Assembly (NCBI RefSeq): GCF_032854445.1
Contig: NC_088307.1
Coordinates: forward strand, 618,001-682,000
Direction of reading: 5' to 3'
Length of the DNA stretch: 64,000 nt
Origin: Liolophura sinensis
Taxonomy: Eukaryota; Mollusca; Polyplacophora; Chitonida; Chitonidae
Below are positions 11,422-21,700 of this stretch, one piece after another; the first letter of the stretch is position 1, and each line of letters opens with the position of its first letter. The notes beneath the pieces are model-generated. The model searched no databases. It saw only the letters and a list, made by a program, of their open reading frames with translations, and was not told where the DNA came from. Position numbers and translations under genes: made by a program.

Positions 11422-11559
11422 CAAATCATCACCAACAGTAAAATATATTGTTACCTGTACATGTACCTTATTGCTTAATCTATTTATCAATGATGGTATT
11501 TCCTTCCTTTTGATTTTTTAATGTTAGGTGTTTTAATTAAGTTTTTTAAACATTTTATA

Positions 11560-11640
11560 GTTCTTCTCAGTGGTTCCCGTAGCCTTAGTGGATGCAGACT
11601 GTAGGTTCACCTGTGTAGATATTGGAAGTTACGGGGTGAA
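11560..11640 (+). pseudogene. PIF/Harbinger transposase fragment 2
   Basis: Encodes SQWFPxALVDADCRFTCVDI-like sequence (MVPVALVDADCRFTCVDIGS), matching the 'SVVLxALVDADYRFxxVDVG' block around the second catalytic Asp of Harbinger transposases. It is collinear with fragment 1 at 10950-11190 and separated from it by a SINE. A second SINE begins immediately after it and destroys the remainder. Confidence 0.7.
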
Positions 11641-11866
11641 GTGTATTAACCCAGGAGCTTCTCACAAATGCTTTCGTTGTGAGTTCAAGTCCACCTCATG
11701 CTGGCTTCCTCTCCGGCCATACGTAGCAAGGATTGCCAACAACCTGCGGATGGTCGTGGGTTTCCCCCGGGTTCTGCCCGGTGTCCTTTGCTGGCCGCCG
11801 TCGTATAAGTGAAAATATTCGAGTATGGCGTAAAACACCAGTCAAATAAATAAATAAATATATTGA
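11640..11866 (+). mobile_element. SINE-A, 5'-truncated
   Basis: Contains TGTGAGTTCAAGTCCACCTC, CTGGCTTCCTCTCCGGCCAT, CAACCTGCGGATGGTCGTGG, and the tail AAACACCAGTCAAATAAATA. It has a small internal deletion near GTGTCCTTTGCTGGCCGCC. Confidence 0.9.
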
Positions 11867-12630
11867 AAATTATGGTTCCAATAGTGACAGGGGTATTTTT
11901 TCATCATGTACACTGGGCAAGTGAATGAGTCAGGGTGAAATGCGAATTCCAGCACCCCGAGTCCTGCCCGGGGCATCTGAACTGGGGCCTCTTCCAATGG
12001 TCATTGTTGGGAAGATGCATCCCCCTTGAAAACCAACATCATGAGACCAAGACCTGGCCGTGAACAACCAGAGGATAAAAAGGTAACTTTATTCCTCACA
12101 GGAAGTATATGAGCAATAATCTTCGCATTTAAACGTCCACAAAGTGACGGGCTTTCGCTTTATTCGTTTTCCCATTATGTTACGCTGTGGATGCAGCCAT
12201 GTATTTTGTGCAAAGTTTTGTTGTTCATAGGAATATAAGCTTTAAACAGTTTGAGACAGTATATTTAAAGTTTTTATGCCATCCATTTGCCATGATAGTT
12301 TGCGTTTTTTAGAGAAAAACAGTTTACTGACTTTATTGGCCTAATGGTGAGATTATACATGCATATACTTGCGTCCAAATAAAATTCACTTCATATGAAT
12401 AGCCTGATGTAAATACATAAAGAAAACTTTATTTCCGGTGGTCAACTATCCAACTATCGAGTAGAGCGAGGAGAACGTCCTCTTTTGGCATTCTTGTTGA
12501 GAAATTCCGTGTCTACCTGAGGACAGTATCCTTAATGCCAGAAAATATGAGACTTTTGTATGTGATTAGATTTCTGATGGGTGCACATGCACTGTATTAA
12601 AGTATTGCAGCTTCGAAGTTGCACGGAGGT
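11867..12630. other. Unassigned sequence
   Basis: No gene or repeat recognised between the SINE and the 42-bp array. Confidence 0.4.
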
Positions 12631-12635
12631 CCCCT

Positions 12636-14570
12636 GTGTTGTCCTATAAATCATGCTTAGCCAACTGTAGATATTCAGCGTGCTCTTATAAAGCATTCTT
12701 AGCCGAATGTAGATATTCAGCCTGCTGTTATAAAGCATGCTCAGTCGAGTGTAGATATTCAGCCTGCTCTTATAAAGCATTCTTAGCCGAATGTAGATAT
12801 TCAGCGTGCTCTTATAAAGCATTCTTAGCCGAGTGCAGATATTCAGCCTGCTCTTATAAAGCATGCTTAGCCGAGTGTAGATATTCAGCCTGCTCTTATA
12901 AAGCATGCTTAGCCGAGTGTAGATATTCAGCCTGCTCTTATAAAGCATGCTTAGCCGAGTGTAGATATTCAGCCTGCTCTTATAAAGCATGCTTAGCCGA
13001 GTGTAGATATTCAGCCTGCTCTTATAAAGCATGCTCAGTCGAGTGCAGATATTCAGCCTGCTCTTCTAAAGCATGCTTAGCTGAGTGTAGATATTCAGCG
13101 TGCTCTTATAAAGCATGCTTAGCCGAGTGTAGATATTCAGCCTGCTCTTATAAAGCATGCTTAGCCGAGTGTAGATATTCAGCCTGCTCTTATAAAGCAT
13201 GCTTAGCCGAGTGTAGATATTCAGCCTGCTCTTATAAAGCATGCTTAGCCGAGTGTAGATATTCAGCCTGCTCTTATAAAACATGCTCAGCCGAGTGTAG
13301 ATATTCAGCGTGCTCTTCTAAAGCATACTCAGCCGAGTGTAGATATTCAGTGTACTCTTATAAAGCATGCTCAGTCGAGTGTAGATATTCAGCCTGCTCT
13401 TCTAAAGCATGCTTAGCTGAGTGTAGATAGTCAGCGTACTCTTATAAAGCATGCTTAGCCGAGTGTAGATATTCAGCCTGCTCTTATAAAACATGCTCTG
13501 CCTAGTGTAGATATTCTGCCTTGTCTTATAAAGCATGCTCAGCCGAGTGTAGATATTCAGCCTGCTCTTAAAAAAACATGCTCAGTTGAGTGTAGATATT
13601 CAGCTTGGTCTTATAAAACGTGCACAGCTGAGTGTGATATTCAGTGTGCTCTTATAAAGCATGCTCAGCTGAGTGTGCTATTATAAAGCATGCTCAGCTG
13701 AGTGTGATATTCAGTGTGGTCTTATAAGGAATGCTCAGTTGAGTGTAGATATTTAGCGTGTTCTTTAAAAACATGCTTATTTGAGGGTAGATATTCAGCC
13801 TGCTCTTATAAAACATGCTCAGCTGAGTATTATATTCAGTGTGCTCTTATAAAGAATGCTCAGCCAAGTGTAGCTATTCAGCCTGCTCTTATAAAGCATG
13901 CTTAGCTGAGTGTAGATATTCAGCCTGCTCTTATATAGCATTCTCAGCCGAGTGTGGATATTCAGCCTTCTCTTATAAAGCATGCTCAGCCGAGTGTAGG
14001 ATTTTTAGCGTGCTCTTATAAAACATGCTCAGCCGAGTGTATATATTCAGCCTGCTCTTCTAAAGCATGCTCAGCTGAGTGTGATATTCAGTGTGCTCTT
14101 ATAAAGAATGCTCGGTTGAGTGTAGATATTCAGCGTGTTATTAAAAAACATGCTCAGCTGAGTGTGATATTCAGTGTGCTCTTATAAAGCATGCTCAGGT
14201 GAGTGTAGATATTCAACCTGCTCTTATAAAGCATGCTCTGCTGAGTGTAGATATTCAGCCTGCTCTTATAAAGCATGCTCAGCTGAGTGTAGATATTCAG
14301 CGTACTCTTCTAAAGCATGTTTAGCCGAGTGTGATATGTAGTGTGCTCTTATAAGGAATGCTCAGTTTAGTGTAGATATTCAGCCTGCTCTTCTAACAGA
14401 TGATCATCTGAGTATGAAGTGCAGTGTGCTCTTATAAAGAATGCACAGCTGAGTGTAGATATTCAGCCTTCTCTTATGAAGAATGCTCATCTAAGTGTAG
14501 ATATCCAGCCTGCCCTGATAAAGCATGCTCAGCTGAGTGTAGATATTCAATGTGCTGTAAAGCAAGCTTA
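12636..14570. repeat. 42-bp minisatellite
   Basis: About 45 copies of a 42-bp unit, GCATGCTTAGCCGAGTGTAG followed by ATATTCAGCCTGCTCTTATAAA. Copies are most uniform at 12840-13270 and diverge to the right. Because 42 is a multiple of three, long repetitive reading frames appear on both strands (for example a CLAECRYSACSYKA repeat of 264 codons on +). I treat these as by-products: there is no start context, no non-repeat coding flank and no splice support. Confidence 0.95.
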
Positions 14571-14970
14571 GTTGAGGTGAGGCCTTCAAGTGACTCACTG
14601 TGAGAATATTGACCTTCGTAAGAAATAGTTGATACTGTGCTGTAAATTAGGATGTGAAAGGTCTTTTTCATGATTTTGTTTATTCTGGATATTATCAAAC
14701 ACTCGGACTGATCAGTTTATTCTTCAATTATTGTCTTAATTTCATATTTTTTGGTATCAATATTGCATTATTTATTGATTATTTTTTTTTTGGATTTTTT
14801 TTTTCTTTATTTTTTGGTGTCAGTTATTTCTTTATGTAAGATATTATGGTATGAATTCATGTCTGTTAGGCTTGATATGGTTCTTGACCTGTTCTTCCCT
14901 TGCTGTCACTGTTCATGCAGCCTTGGTGACAATAAATCGTCCAATACACTGATGTGGCTGTTCGCGCTGT
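14571..14970. other. Unassigned AT-rich spacer
   Basis: AT-rich sequence with T-runs. No gene recognised. Confidence 0.4.
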
Positions 14971-14971
14971 C

Positions 14972-15305
14972 TAACCGGCCATGATAGCACAGTTGGTAGA
15001 GCGGCAGACGTAGATCCAGGATCAATCCTGGGTCGAGTCACACCTAAGACTTTAAAAGAGGAAGTTGTGACTTCCTCGCTTGGCGTTCAACATGTAGAGG
15101 ATAGTGTAACCCGTATCAGTGCAATGGCTCGGGCGGGCCTCCTTACTTGCCTTCGGTAAGTCGAGTCAGTGAAGCAGCACTAGATAAAAGAGCGGTGGAA
15201 ATCTGTCCTGCCACAAGGAGGCACATTACATATGCCCTAAGGACTCCTTCGTCGTCACATGACTGAAATATTGTTGAGTACGACGTTAAACCCCAAGCAC
15301 TGACT
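14972..15305 (+). mobile_element. SINE-B, full-length tRNA-derived SINE
   Basis: The tRNA-like head has an A-box-like block (TGATAGCACAGTTGGTAGAG) and a B-box region at GATCAATCCTGGGTCGAGTC. A long body follows (GGAAGTTGTGACTTCCTCGC; GGCTCGGGCGGGCCTCCTTA), with 3' tail GAAATATTGTTGAGTACGAC then GTTAAACCCCAAGCACTGAC. The tail module is nearly the same as that of SINE-A although head and body differ, suggesting mobilisation by the same kind of LINE. Confidence 0.88.
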
Positions 15306-15755
15306 CACTCATGCTGTCTAACATTCATGAAGACGTCTTGTTTTCCACTACCACTATCAGTTAATTGTCGTAAGGCCACTCTGGCTTCCTCCACCCATAA
15401 AAGTGACTGACAAAATATATGAGAAAAATTATTTAGTAAGGTATTATAGTAATTGAACACAAGTAAATATAATTACATAGGCTCAGGAAAGACAACACCA
15501 GAAGAATTTGTAACCTCTTGCTTTACAGATGTTCAAGAATGCCATCTGCATTTGGAACTAGTATTTCCTTTTGCTGGCCCCCTGTCCACTTTTCCTGCCT
15601 CCCACCGCCATGAGATTCCTTGAACAGCAATCTCCTAGGCCCTTCCGGTTTTTTTTCTCACATTTTTCTGTTTATAACAAAAGTATATATACATGTATAT
15701 AAATACTATATATAAATATAAGGGTATATTTGTAGTTTTGGGCAATAGAAACATT
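15306..15755. other. Unassigned sequence
   Basis: No gene recognised; a TA-rich stretch lies at 15685-15730. Confidence 0.4.
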
Positions 15756-15758
15756 TTG

Positions 15759-16016
15759 GGGGGCCTCCGTGGCTCAGTCGGTTAGCGCGCTAGCGCAGCG
15801 TAATGATCCAGGAGTCTCTCACCAATGCGGTCGCTGTGAGTTCAATTCCAACTCATGCTGGCTTCCTCTCCGGCCGTACGTGGGATGGCCTTGCAGCAAC
15901 CTGCGGATGTTCGTGGGTTTCCCCCGGGCTCTGCCCGGTTTCCACCCACCATAATGCTGGCCGCCGTCGTTTAAGTGAAATATTCTTGAGTACGGCGTAA
16001 AACACCAATCAAATAA
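15759..16016 (+). mobile_element. SINE-A, full length
   Basis: Near-complete copy: head GGCCTCCGTGGCTCAGTCGG, B box GAGTTCAATTCC, body CTGGCTTCCTCTCCGGCCGT and CAACCTGCGGATGTTCGTGG, tail TTCTTGAGTACGGCGTAAAA. It serves as a reference copy for the family in this window. I see no clear target-site duplication. Confidence 0.95.
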
Positions 16017-16331
16017 GTACACTGTTGCCTAAGATGATGGAATAAAATATTTTGCACCAGATTTTTCCAAATTTGCACCAGATTTTCCCCAAGATTTTGG
16101 GCTACCAAGAAAATTCCAGACAGATTTACCATCTTCGGTTAAAGGTGGAACCATTTCCAATGTTTAAACGTCCAGGGAATGCAAAACTGTGAAAGGAATA
16201 CAAAACCAGAAATTTAGCTTCAATTGTTGAGATTTAATGTGACCATAAGATTCAAATGAAAACAGATGAATCAACCCTAACTTGACAAATGGGAATGCAC
16301 AAATAAAGTCTCAGCAACAGATTAAAAGACT

Positions 16332-17375
16332 CTAGTAACGTGTGTGACCACCTCTTGCACGAATGAGGGCAAGGAGACGCCGCGGCATGCTATCAACGAG
16401 GTTGTTGATGACGTCAACGTGCATAGCGTCCCACTCTTCCCTCAGAGCCTGTGTCAATTCTTGCAGAGTTTGAGGTGCATTGTCCCCGTCCTTGATCGTA
16501 CGGCTAAGGACCTCCCAGGCATGCTTGATGGGGTTCATGTCAGGCGAACAAGCTGGCCATGGGAGCTGCTCCACACCCTCATCCCAAAGAAATTGTCTGA
16601 GGACGTTGGCCCTGTGTGGCCTGGCGTTGTCGTCTTGAAGCCGAAAGTTGTTGCCGTAGAGTTGTCTTGCATGTGGCAAGCAGTGTTTCTGTAAAATATT
16701 CAGATACACGGCGGCGTTGACGTTTCCTTCCGTTACGAAAAGCCCTGTTTTGCCACCATGATGAATGCCACCCCACACCATCACTGAACCGCCACCACCT
16801 TGACTGGACTCCCGGACACAGTCATCATGGAGGCTCTTTCCACGCAATCTCCGAACCCTTTGTCGTCCATCTTGTCGGTCAAGGAGGTATCTGCTTTCGT
16901 CAGTTAAAACGTGACGCCAATGGCCGACCTGTAACGCCCGGTGCCTCCTATCCCAAAGGAGTCGTGCAACAAGACTCGGAGGAGTCAGACGTGGACATGT
17001 GACCATCCGTCTTGCTCGATGCCCTGAATCACTAAGTCGTCGATTCACGGTTTGGCGTGAAACACGAACCCCATAGTGTTGCCTCCACAAGACGCGGAGA
17101 CCGCTGGGTGGCATTCTGCGGTTTGTTCGACAAAGGTGTATCAGTCTCCTATCCAGTCGTCTTGTGGTCGAACGTGGACGCCCTGTTGACTTCCCTGGCG
17201 TTAACTGATGTACCTCTCTGACGCGTTTCAGAATCTTAGAGAACGCACTTTGTGATATCCCTGCAAAAGTGGCGGTATCGGCCTGTTTAAACCCTTCCCG
17301 TCTTAGGGCAAACCATCCTCCGTCGAATCGCTGGTGGCGTAGGAGCAGGCATGACACTATGGACTTCTGTGCCAA
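16332..17375 (-). pseudogene. Tc1-like transposase with D-D-K instead of D-D-E
   Basis: Uninterrupted 347-codon reading frame of normal Tc1 transposase length. In order: N-terminal helix-turn-helix (about residues 25-55), a GRPR motif (65-68), a second helix-turn-helix (to about 125), and the catalytic core with D159 in LTDES, WGG (201-203), D249 in LQDDNARPH and the final signature SPDMNPIKHAWE. The family has Glu where this copy has K284, exactly 34 residues after D249 (DD34E spacing). The codon at 16524-16526 reads AAG on the minus strand, one G-to-A change from GAG. No ATG precedes the conserved region: the frame opens at a stop, then CGG ACG CAA ATT TTG, so the start is also lost (ACG may be a mutated ATG). 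I see no terminal inverted repeats. Probably inactive, though otherwise well preserved. Confidence 0.93.
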
Positions 17376-17399
17376 AATTTGCGTCCGTTAAATCAGGGA

Positions 17400-17840
17400 T
17401 GGCCTAAGTGTAACCTGTTTGTTGTGATTGATTTATGGTATTGGAAATAGCAGGATTTATGGTCATCATACTTATGTTAAAGTAGCCTATGCTACTTGGC
17501 GGAGGACCGCCGGTCGCGTGACGGCAGTTCAGCGCATCCGGGTCGGAGTATTGATTGAACTAATGATTTCAGCGCTTAGCGCCCGTATCCGGGCTACACA
17601 ACCATCCTCAATACGAAGGTGTTAAGGTCTATTCTACCCTATAAAATGAAGAAAATGGGACAAAAACGGCATATTTCTTGCTGCCATTCTCTTCACTTCC
17701 ATCCGCATAGGTCCTGCATCTTAGACAAATCAAGGGCAAGCTTATTTCAGTGCAATTGACCTAGATATTTCAAAACTGCGTATGCATAACGTCGTGCCTC
17801 ATTATTGAGTGACGTAGGAATGTGAAAATTGCACTGCACA
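17400..17840. other. Unassigned sequence upstream of gene A promoter region
   Basis: No gene recognised. Confidence 0.4.
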
Positions 17841-18598
17841 TGTACTATGACGTCATAAAACTGAGCTCACTTGGAAACGTCATGAAACAAATGTTTCTGT
17901 TCCTGCGTCTTATCGTCTGAGTGTAAAATATTAAAAGTCTAAAAACAGAAGCGATATCTGTAGTCTGTGCGAAATAACACTTTTATCACCGAAGAAAATT
18001 CCGATAGTTCACCTTTATATAAAGCACAAAAGCAAATTTAACAAGTAAACAAATTCAAGTTCTTTTATCGGTAGACATAAACAGCATCAGCTAAAGCACC
18101 ATATTACCCAACGATGTTGTTTGAAAAGTCATCTCTGTTTAATATGTATATTTGCACACGACCCGCAACGAACAGCGGGGTAAAACCAGTGATATATCGG
18201 TACAGGTAGACGTGTTTTCAAACACTCACCGGTGAACGTCTGTGACAGGCTTGACTCTGCCTATATTATGACGTCAAGTAACACGCAGAGGAAGCGCCAT
18301 TTGTGGAAAATATGTCGCCTGACGTCAAAAGTCGTAATGATCCGACAATTTCCGACTGTCGCTTAGGACAACGTAGGATAAGCGTCATTCTATTGTGACG
18401 TCATAAACAGCAACAGCGCTATCACAATGGTAGGTTTGCACTCATTTAAAGCGCCAGTGGACGATATACAGCCTTAGCCTGATACTGTAAAAACATGCCC
18501 GTCATCTTGCTTAAGCCCATGCAAAATCCGAAAGCACAGGCTTTACGAACAACTTCATGAGTTAGTGAGAACAGAAGAAAGACAGATAGTTGGTCAAC
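17840..18598 (+). promoter_or_regulatory. Probable gene A promoter and 5' leader with four CRE octamers
   Basis: Four perfect palindromic TGACGTCA sites occur at 17848-17855, 18269-18276, 18320-18327 and 18396-18403, the consensus for CREB/ATF-type bZIP factors. The last is about 195 bp before the gene A start codon. The transcription start is not visible; no convincing TATA box was placed. Upstream ATGs occur in the leader near 18496 and 18521. The CRE reading is established motif knowledge; the promoter role is inferred from position. Confidence 0.5.
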
Positions 18599-18714
18599 AT
18601 GTTTCACGGCTTGATGTCCGTAGCGACCATCTGCGTGGTTTTGGCCATGAGCGGTTGGACAAGGGACGATAGTCCGAGCACTTCAGACATTCCGGAGAAA
18701 GACGTCACAGACAG
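18599..18714 (+). CDS. Gene A exon 1 (signal peptide)
   Basis: The ATG has A at -3 (TCAACATG). It encodes 38 codons plus two bases (AG), completed to Ser by the first base of exon 2. Residues 2-18 form a hydrophobic signal-like core; the rest is polar (TRDDSPSTSDIPEKDVTD). The donor is CACAGACAG|GTAATG. The adjacent 66-bp array repeats this same donor context. Confidence 0.65.
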
Positions 18715-21700
18715 GTAATGAGTATACAGCTGCCTGACAGCTCTTGTTATGGAGCTCTTATATGACATAACTGCCACAGACAGGAAATGACTGTACACCA
18801 GCTTGACAGCTCTTCTCACGGCCTTATATGACATAACCACCATAGACAGGTAATGACTGTACACCAGCATGACAGCTCTTCTCACGGCCTTATATGACAT
18901 TACTACCACAGAGAGGTAATGACTGTACACCAGCTTGAAAAGCTCTTCTCAAGGCCTTATATGACATAACCACCATAGACAGGTAATGACTGTACACCAG
19001 CTTGACAGCTCTTCTCACGGCCTTATATGACATAACCACCATAGACAGGTAATGACTGTACACCAGCTTGACAGCTCTTCTCACGGCCTTATATGACATA
19101 ACCACCATAGACAGGTAATGACTGTACACCAGCTTGACAGCTCTTCTCACGGCCTTATATGACATAACCACCATAGACAGGTAATGACTGTACACCAGCT
19201 TGACAGCTCTTCTCACGGCCTTATATGACATAACTACCACAGACAGATAATGACTGTACATCATCCTGACAGCTCTTCTCACGGCCTTATATGCCATCAC
19301 TACCGTAGACACGTAATGACTGTACAGTAGCTTGACAGTTTTTCTTACGGCCTTATATGACATCGCTACAACAGGCAGGCAATGACTATACACCAGCCTA
19401 ACAGATCTTATCACGGCTTTATATAACATCACTACTACAGAGAGGTAATGATTGTGCACCAGCCTGACAGCCCTTCTCACGGCCTTGTATGACATCACTA
19501 CTACAGGCAGGTAATGGCTGTACACCAGCCTACCAGATCTTATCACGGCTTTATATAACATCACTGCCACAGAGAGGTAATGGCTGTACACCAGCCTGAC
19601 AGCCCTTCTCACGGCCTTGTATGACATCACTACTACAGGCAGGTAATGGCTGTACACCAGCCTACCAGATCTTATCACGGCTTTATATAACATCACTACC
19701 ACAGAAAGGTAATGGCTGTACACAAGCCTGACAGCTCTTCTCATGACCTTATATGACATCACTACCATGGACAGGCAATGACTGTACACCAGCCTGACAG
19801 ATCTTCTCAAGGCTTTATATGACATCACTACCACGGAGAGGTAATGACTGTACACCAGCATGACAGCTCTTCTCATGACCTTGTATGACATCACTACCAC
19901 AGGCAGGTAATGGCTGTACACCAGCCTGACAGCTCTTCTCACCGCCTTGTATGACATCACTACCACGGACACGTAATGGCTGTACACCGGCCTAACAGAT
20001 CTTATCACGGTTTTATATGACATCACTACCACAGACAGGTAATGACTGTACACCAGCTTGACAGCTCTTCTCACGGCCTTATATAACACTCCTACCACAG
20101 ACATGTGATGATTGTACACCAGCCTGACAGCTGTTTTTACGGCCTTATATGACATGACACCGTAGACACGTAGTGACTGTACAGTAGCTAGACAGTTTTT
20201 CTCTACGGCCTTGTATGACATCACTACCACAGGCAGGTAATGGCTGTACACCAGCCTAACAGATCTTATCAGGGCTTTATATAGCATCACTACCACAGAG
20301 AGGTAAAGACAGTACACCAGCTTGACAGCTCTTCTTATGGCCTTATATGACATCACTACCACGGAAAGGTAATGGCTGCACACCAGCCTAACAGATCTTA
20401 TCACGGCTTTATATAACATCACTACCACAGAGAGGTAGTGACTGTACACCAGCTTGACAGCTCTTCTCATGGCCTTATATGACATCACTACCACAGGCAA
20501 GTAATGGCTGTACACCAGCCTAACCGATCTTCTCACGGCCTTTTATGACATCACTACCACAGACAGGTAATGACTGTACACCAGCCTGATAGCTCTTCTC
20601 ATGGCCTTATATAACACTCCTACCACAGACATGTGATGATTGTACACCAGCCCGACAGCTGTTTTTACGGCCTTATATGACATGACACCGTAGACACGTA
20701 GTGACTGTACAGTAGCTTGATAGTTTTTCTTACGGCCTTATATGACATCACACCACAATGAGGTAATGACTGTACACCAGCTTGACAGTTCTCTTACGGC
20801 CCTATATGACATCACTACCATATAGAGGTAATGACTGTAAAGCATCTTGACGCCTCTTCTCACGGCCTTATATGGCACCCCTATAACAGACAGGTAATGA
20901 CTGTACACCAGCTTTATAGCTCTTCTCACGGCCTTACATGACATCCCTACCACAGACAGGTAATGACTGTACACCAGCTTGATAGCTCTTCTCACGGCCT
21001 TATATGACATCCCTACCACAGACAGGTAGTGATAAAGTGGTCAAGCAATCTGGCACCGAAACCAATGCTCCTAAAACCTAAATAAATCACGATGGCTGAG
21101 GTATTTTGACTTTTTTTTTTAAATTGAAGGTCGAGAAAACGTGAAAACAGCATAAAGTTCAGATGAAGGAGTGCAAAACGTTTCTTGTAAATGAAGAAAA
21201 TGCAGTTGAAAATATTTGTAGTTTCTGTGTTCGGGACCACCTCATGGCATATATTGTCCTTGTGTACTGATGTTATTACTCAGAATGTCACGTATGGTTC
21301 ATAAATATATTTGCTCTGGAATTCGGTCTTTTCATCTATCAAATGTGTTCAGTTTGGATTTTGGTTACATTTATATTTTTAACATATTTATAAATATTAT
21401 CAAAACTCAAGAATATTACATTCAGATAAATCTATTAATCACGCATCACGCCCATATTTCGCACATTATTATGTAAGCACAATATATTCCAAGTGGTGGT
21501 CCCAAATACCCATCAAACAAAAGTATTTATCTGAAAGACAAAATGGAAGTACATAGGACTATCTTTGTATGACCGAATGGACAGAGGAAACAACGTTGTC
21601 TTGTTTGTGATCTAATGATTTTCATGAGTGTCCTCTGATTTACTTTTGGACTGGATTTATGCCAAGGTTTGACAGGTGCACAAAGGTGTGCAATCCTGGA

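Noticed and set aside
12636-13430. 264-codon Cys-rich CLAECRYSACSYKA repeat protein
   Set aside because: It resembles a secreted Cys-rich repeat but lacks a signal peptide, unique flanks and splice support, and frames break as soon as copies diverge.
18890-20536. 548-codon minus-strand frame of YSHYLSVVVMSYKAVRRAVK repeats
   Set aside because: It is the antisense translation of the 66-bp array inside gene A intron 1; period divisible by three explains it. No start context or non-repeat domain.
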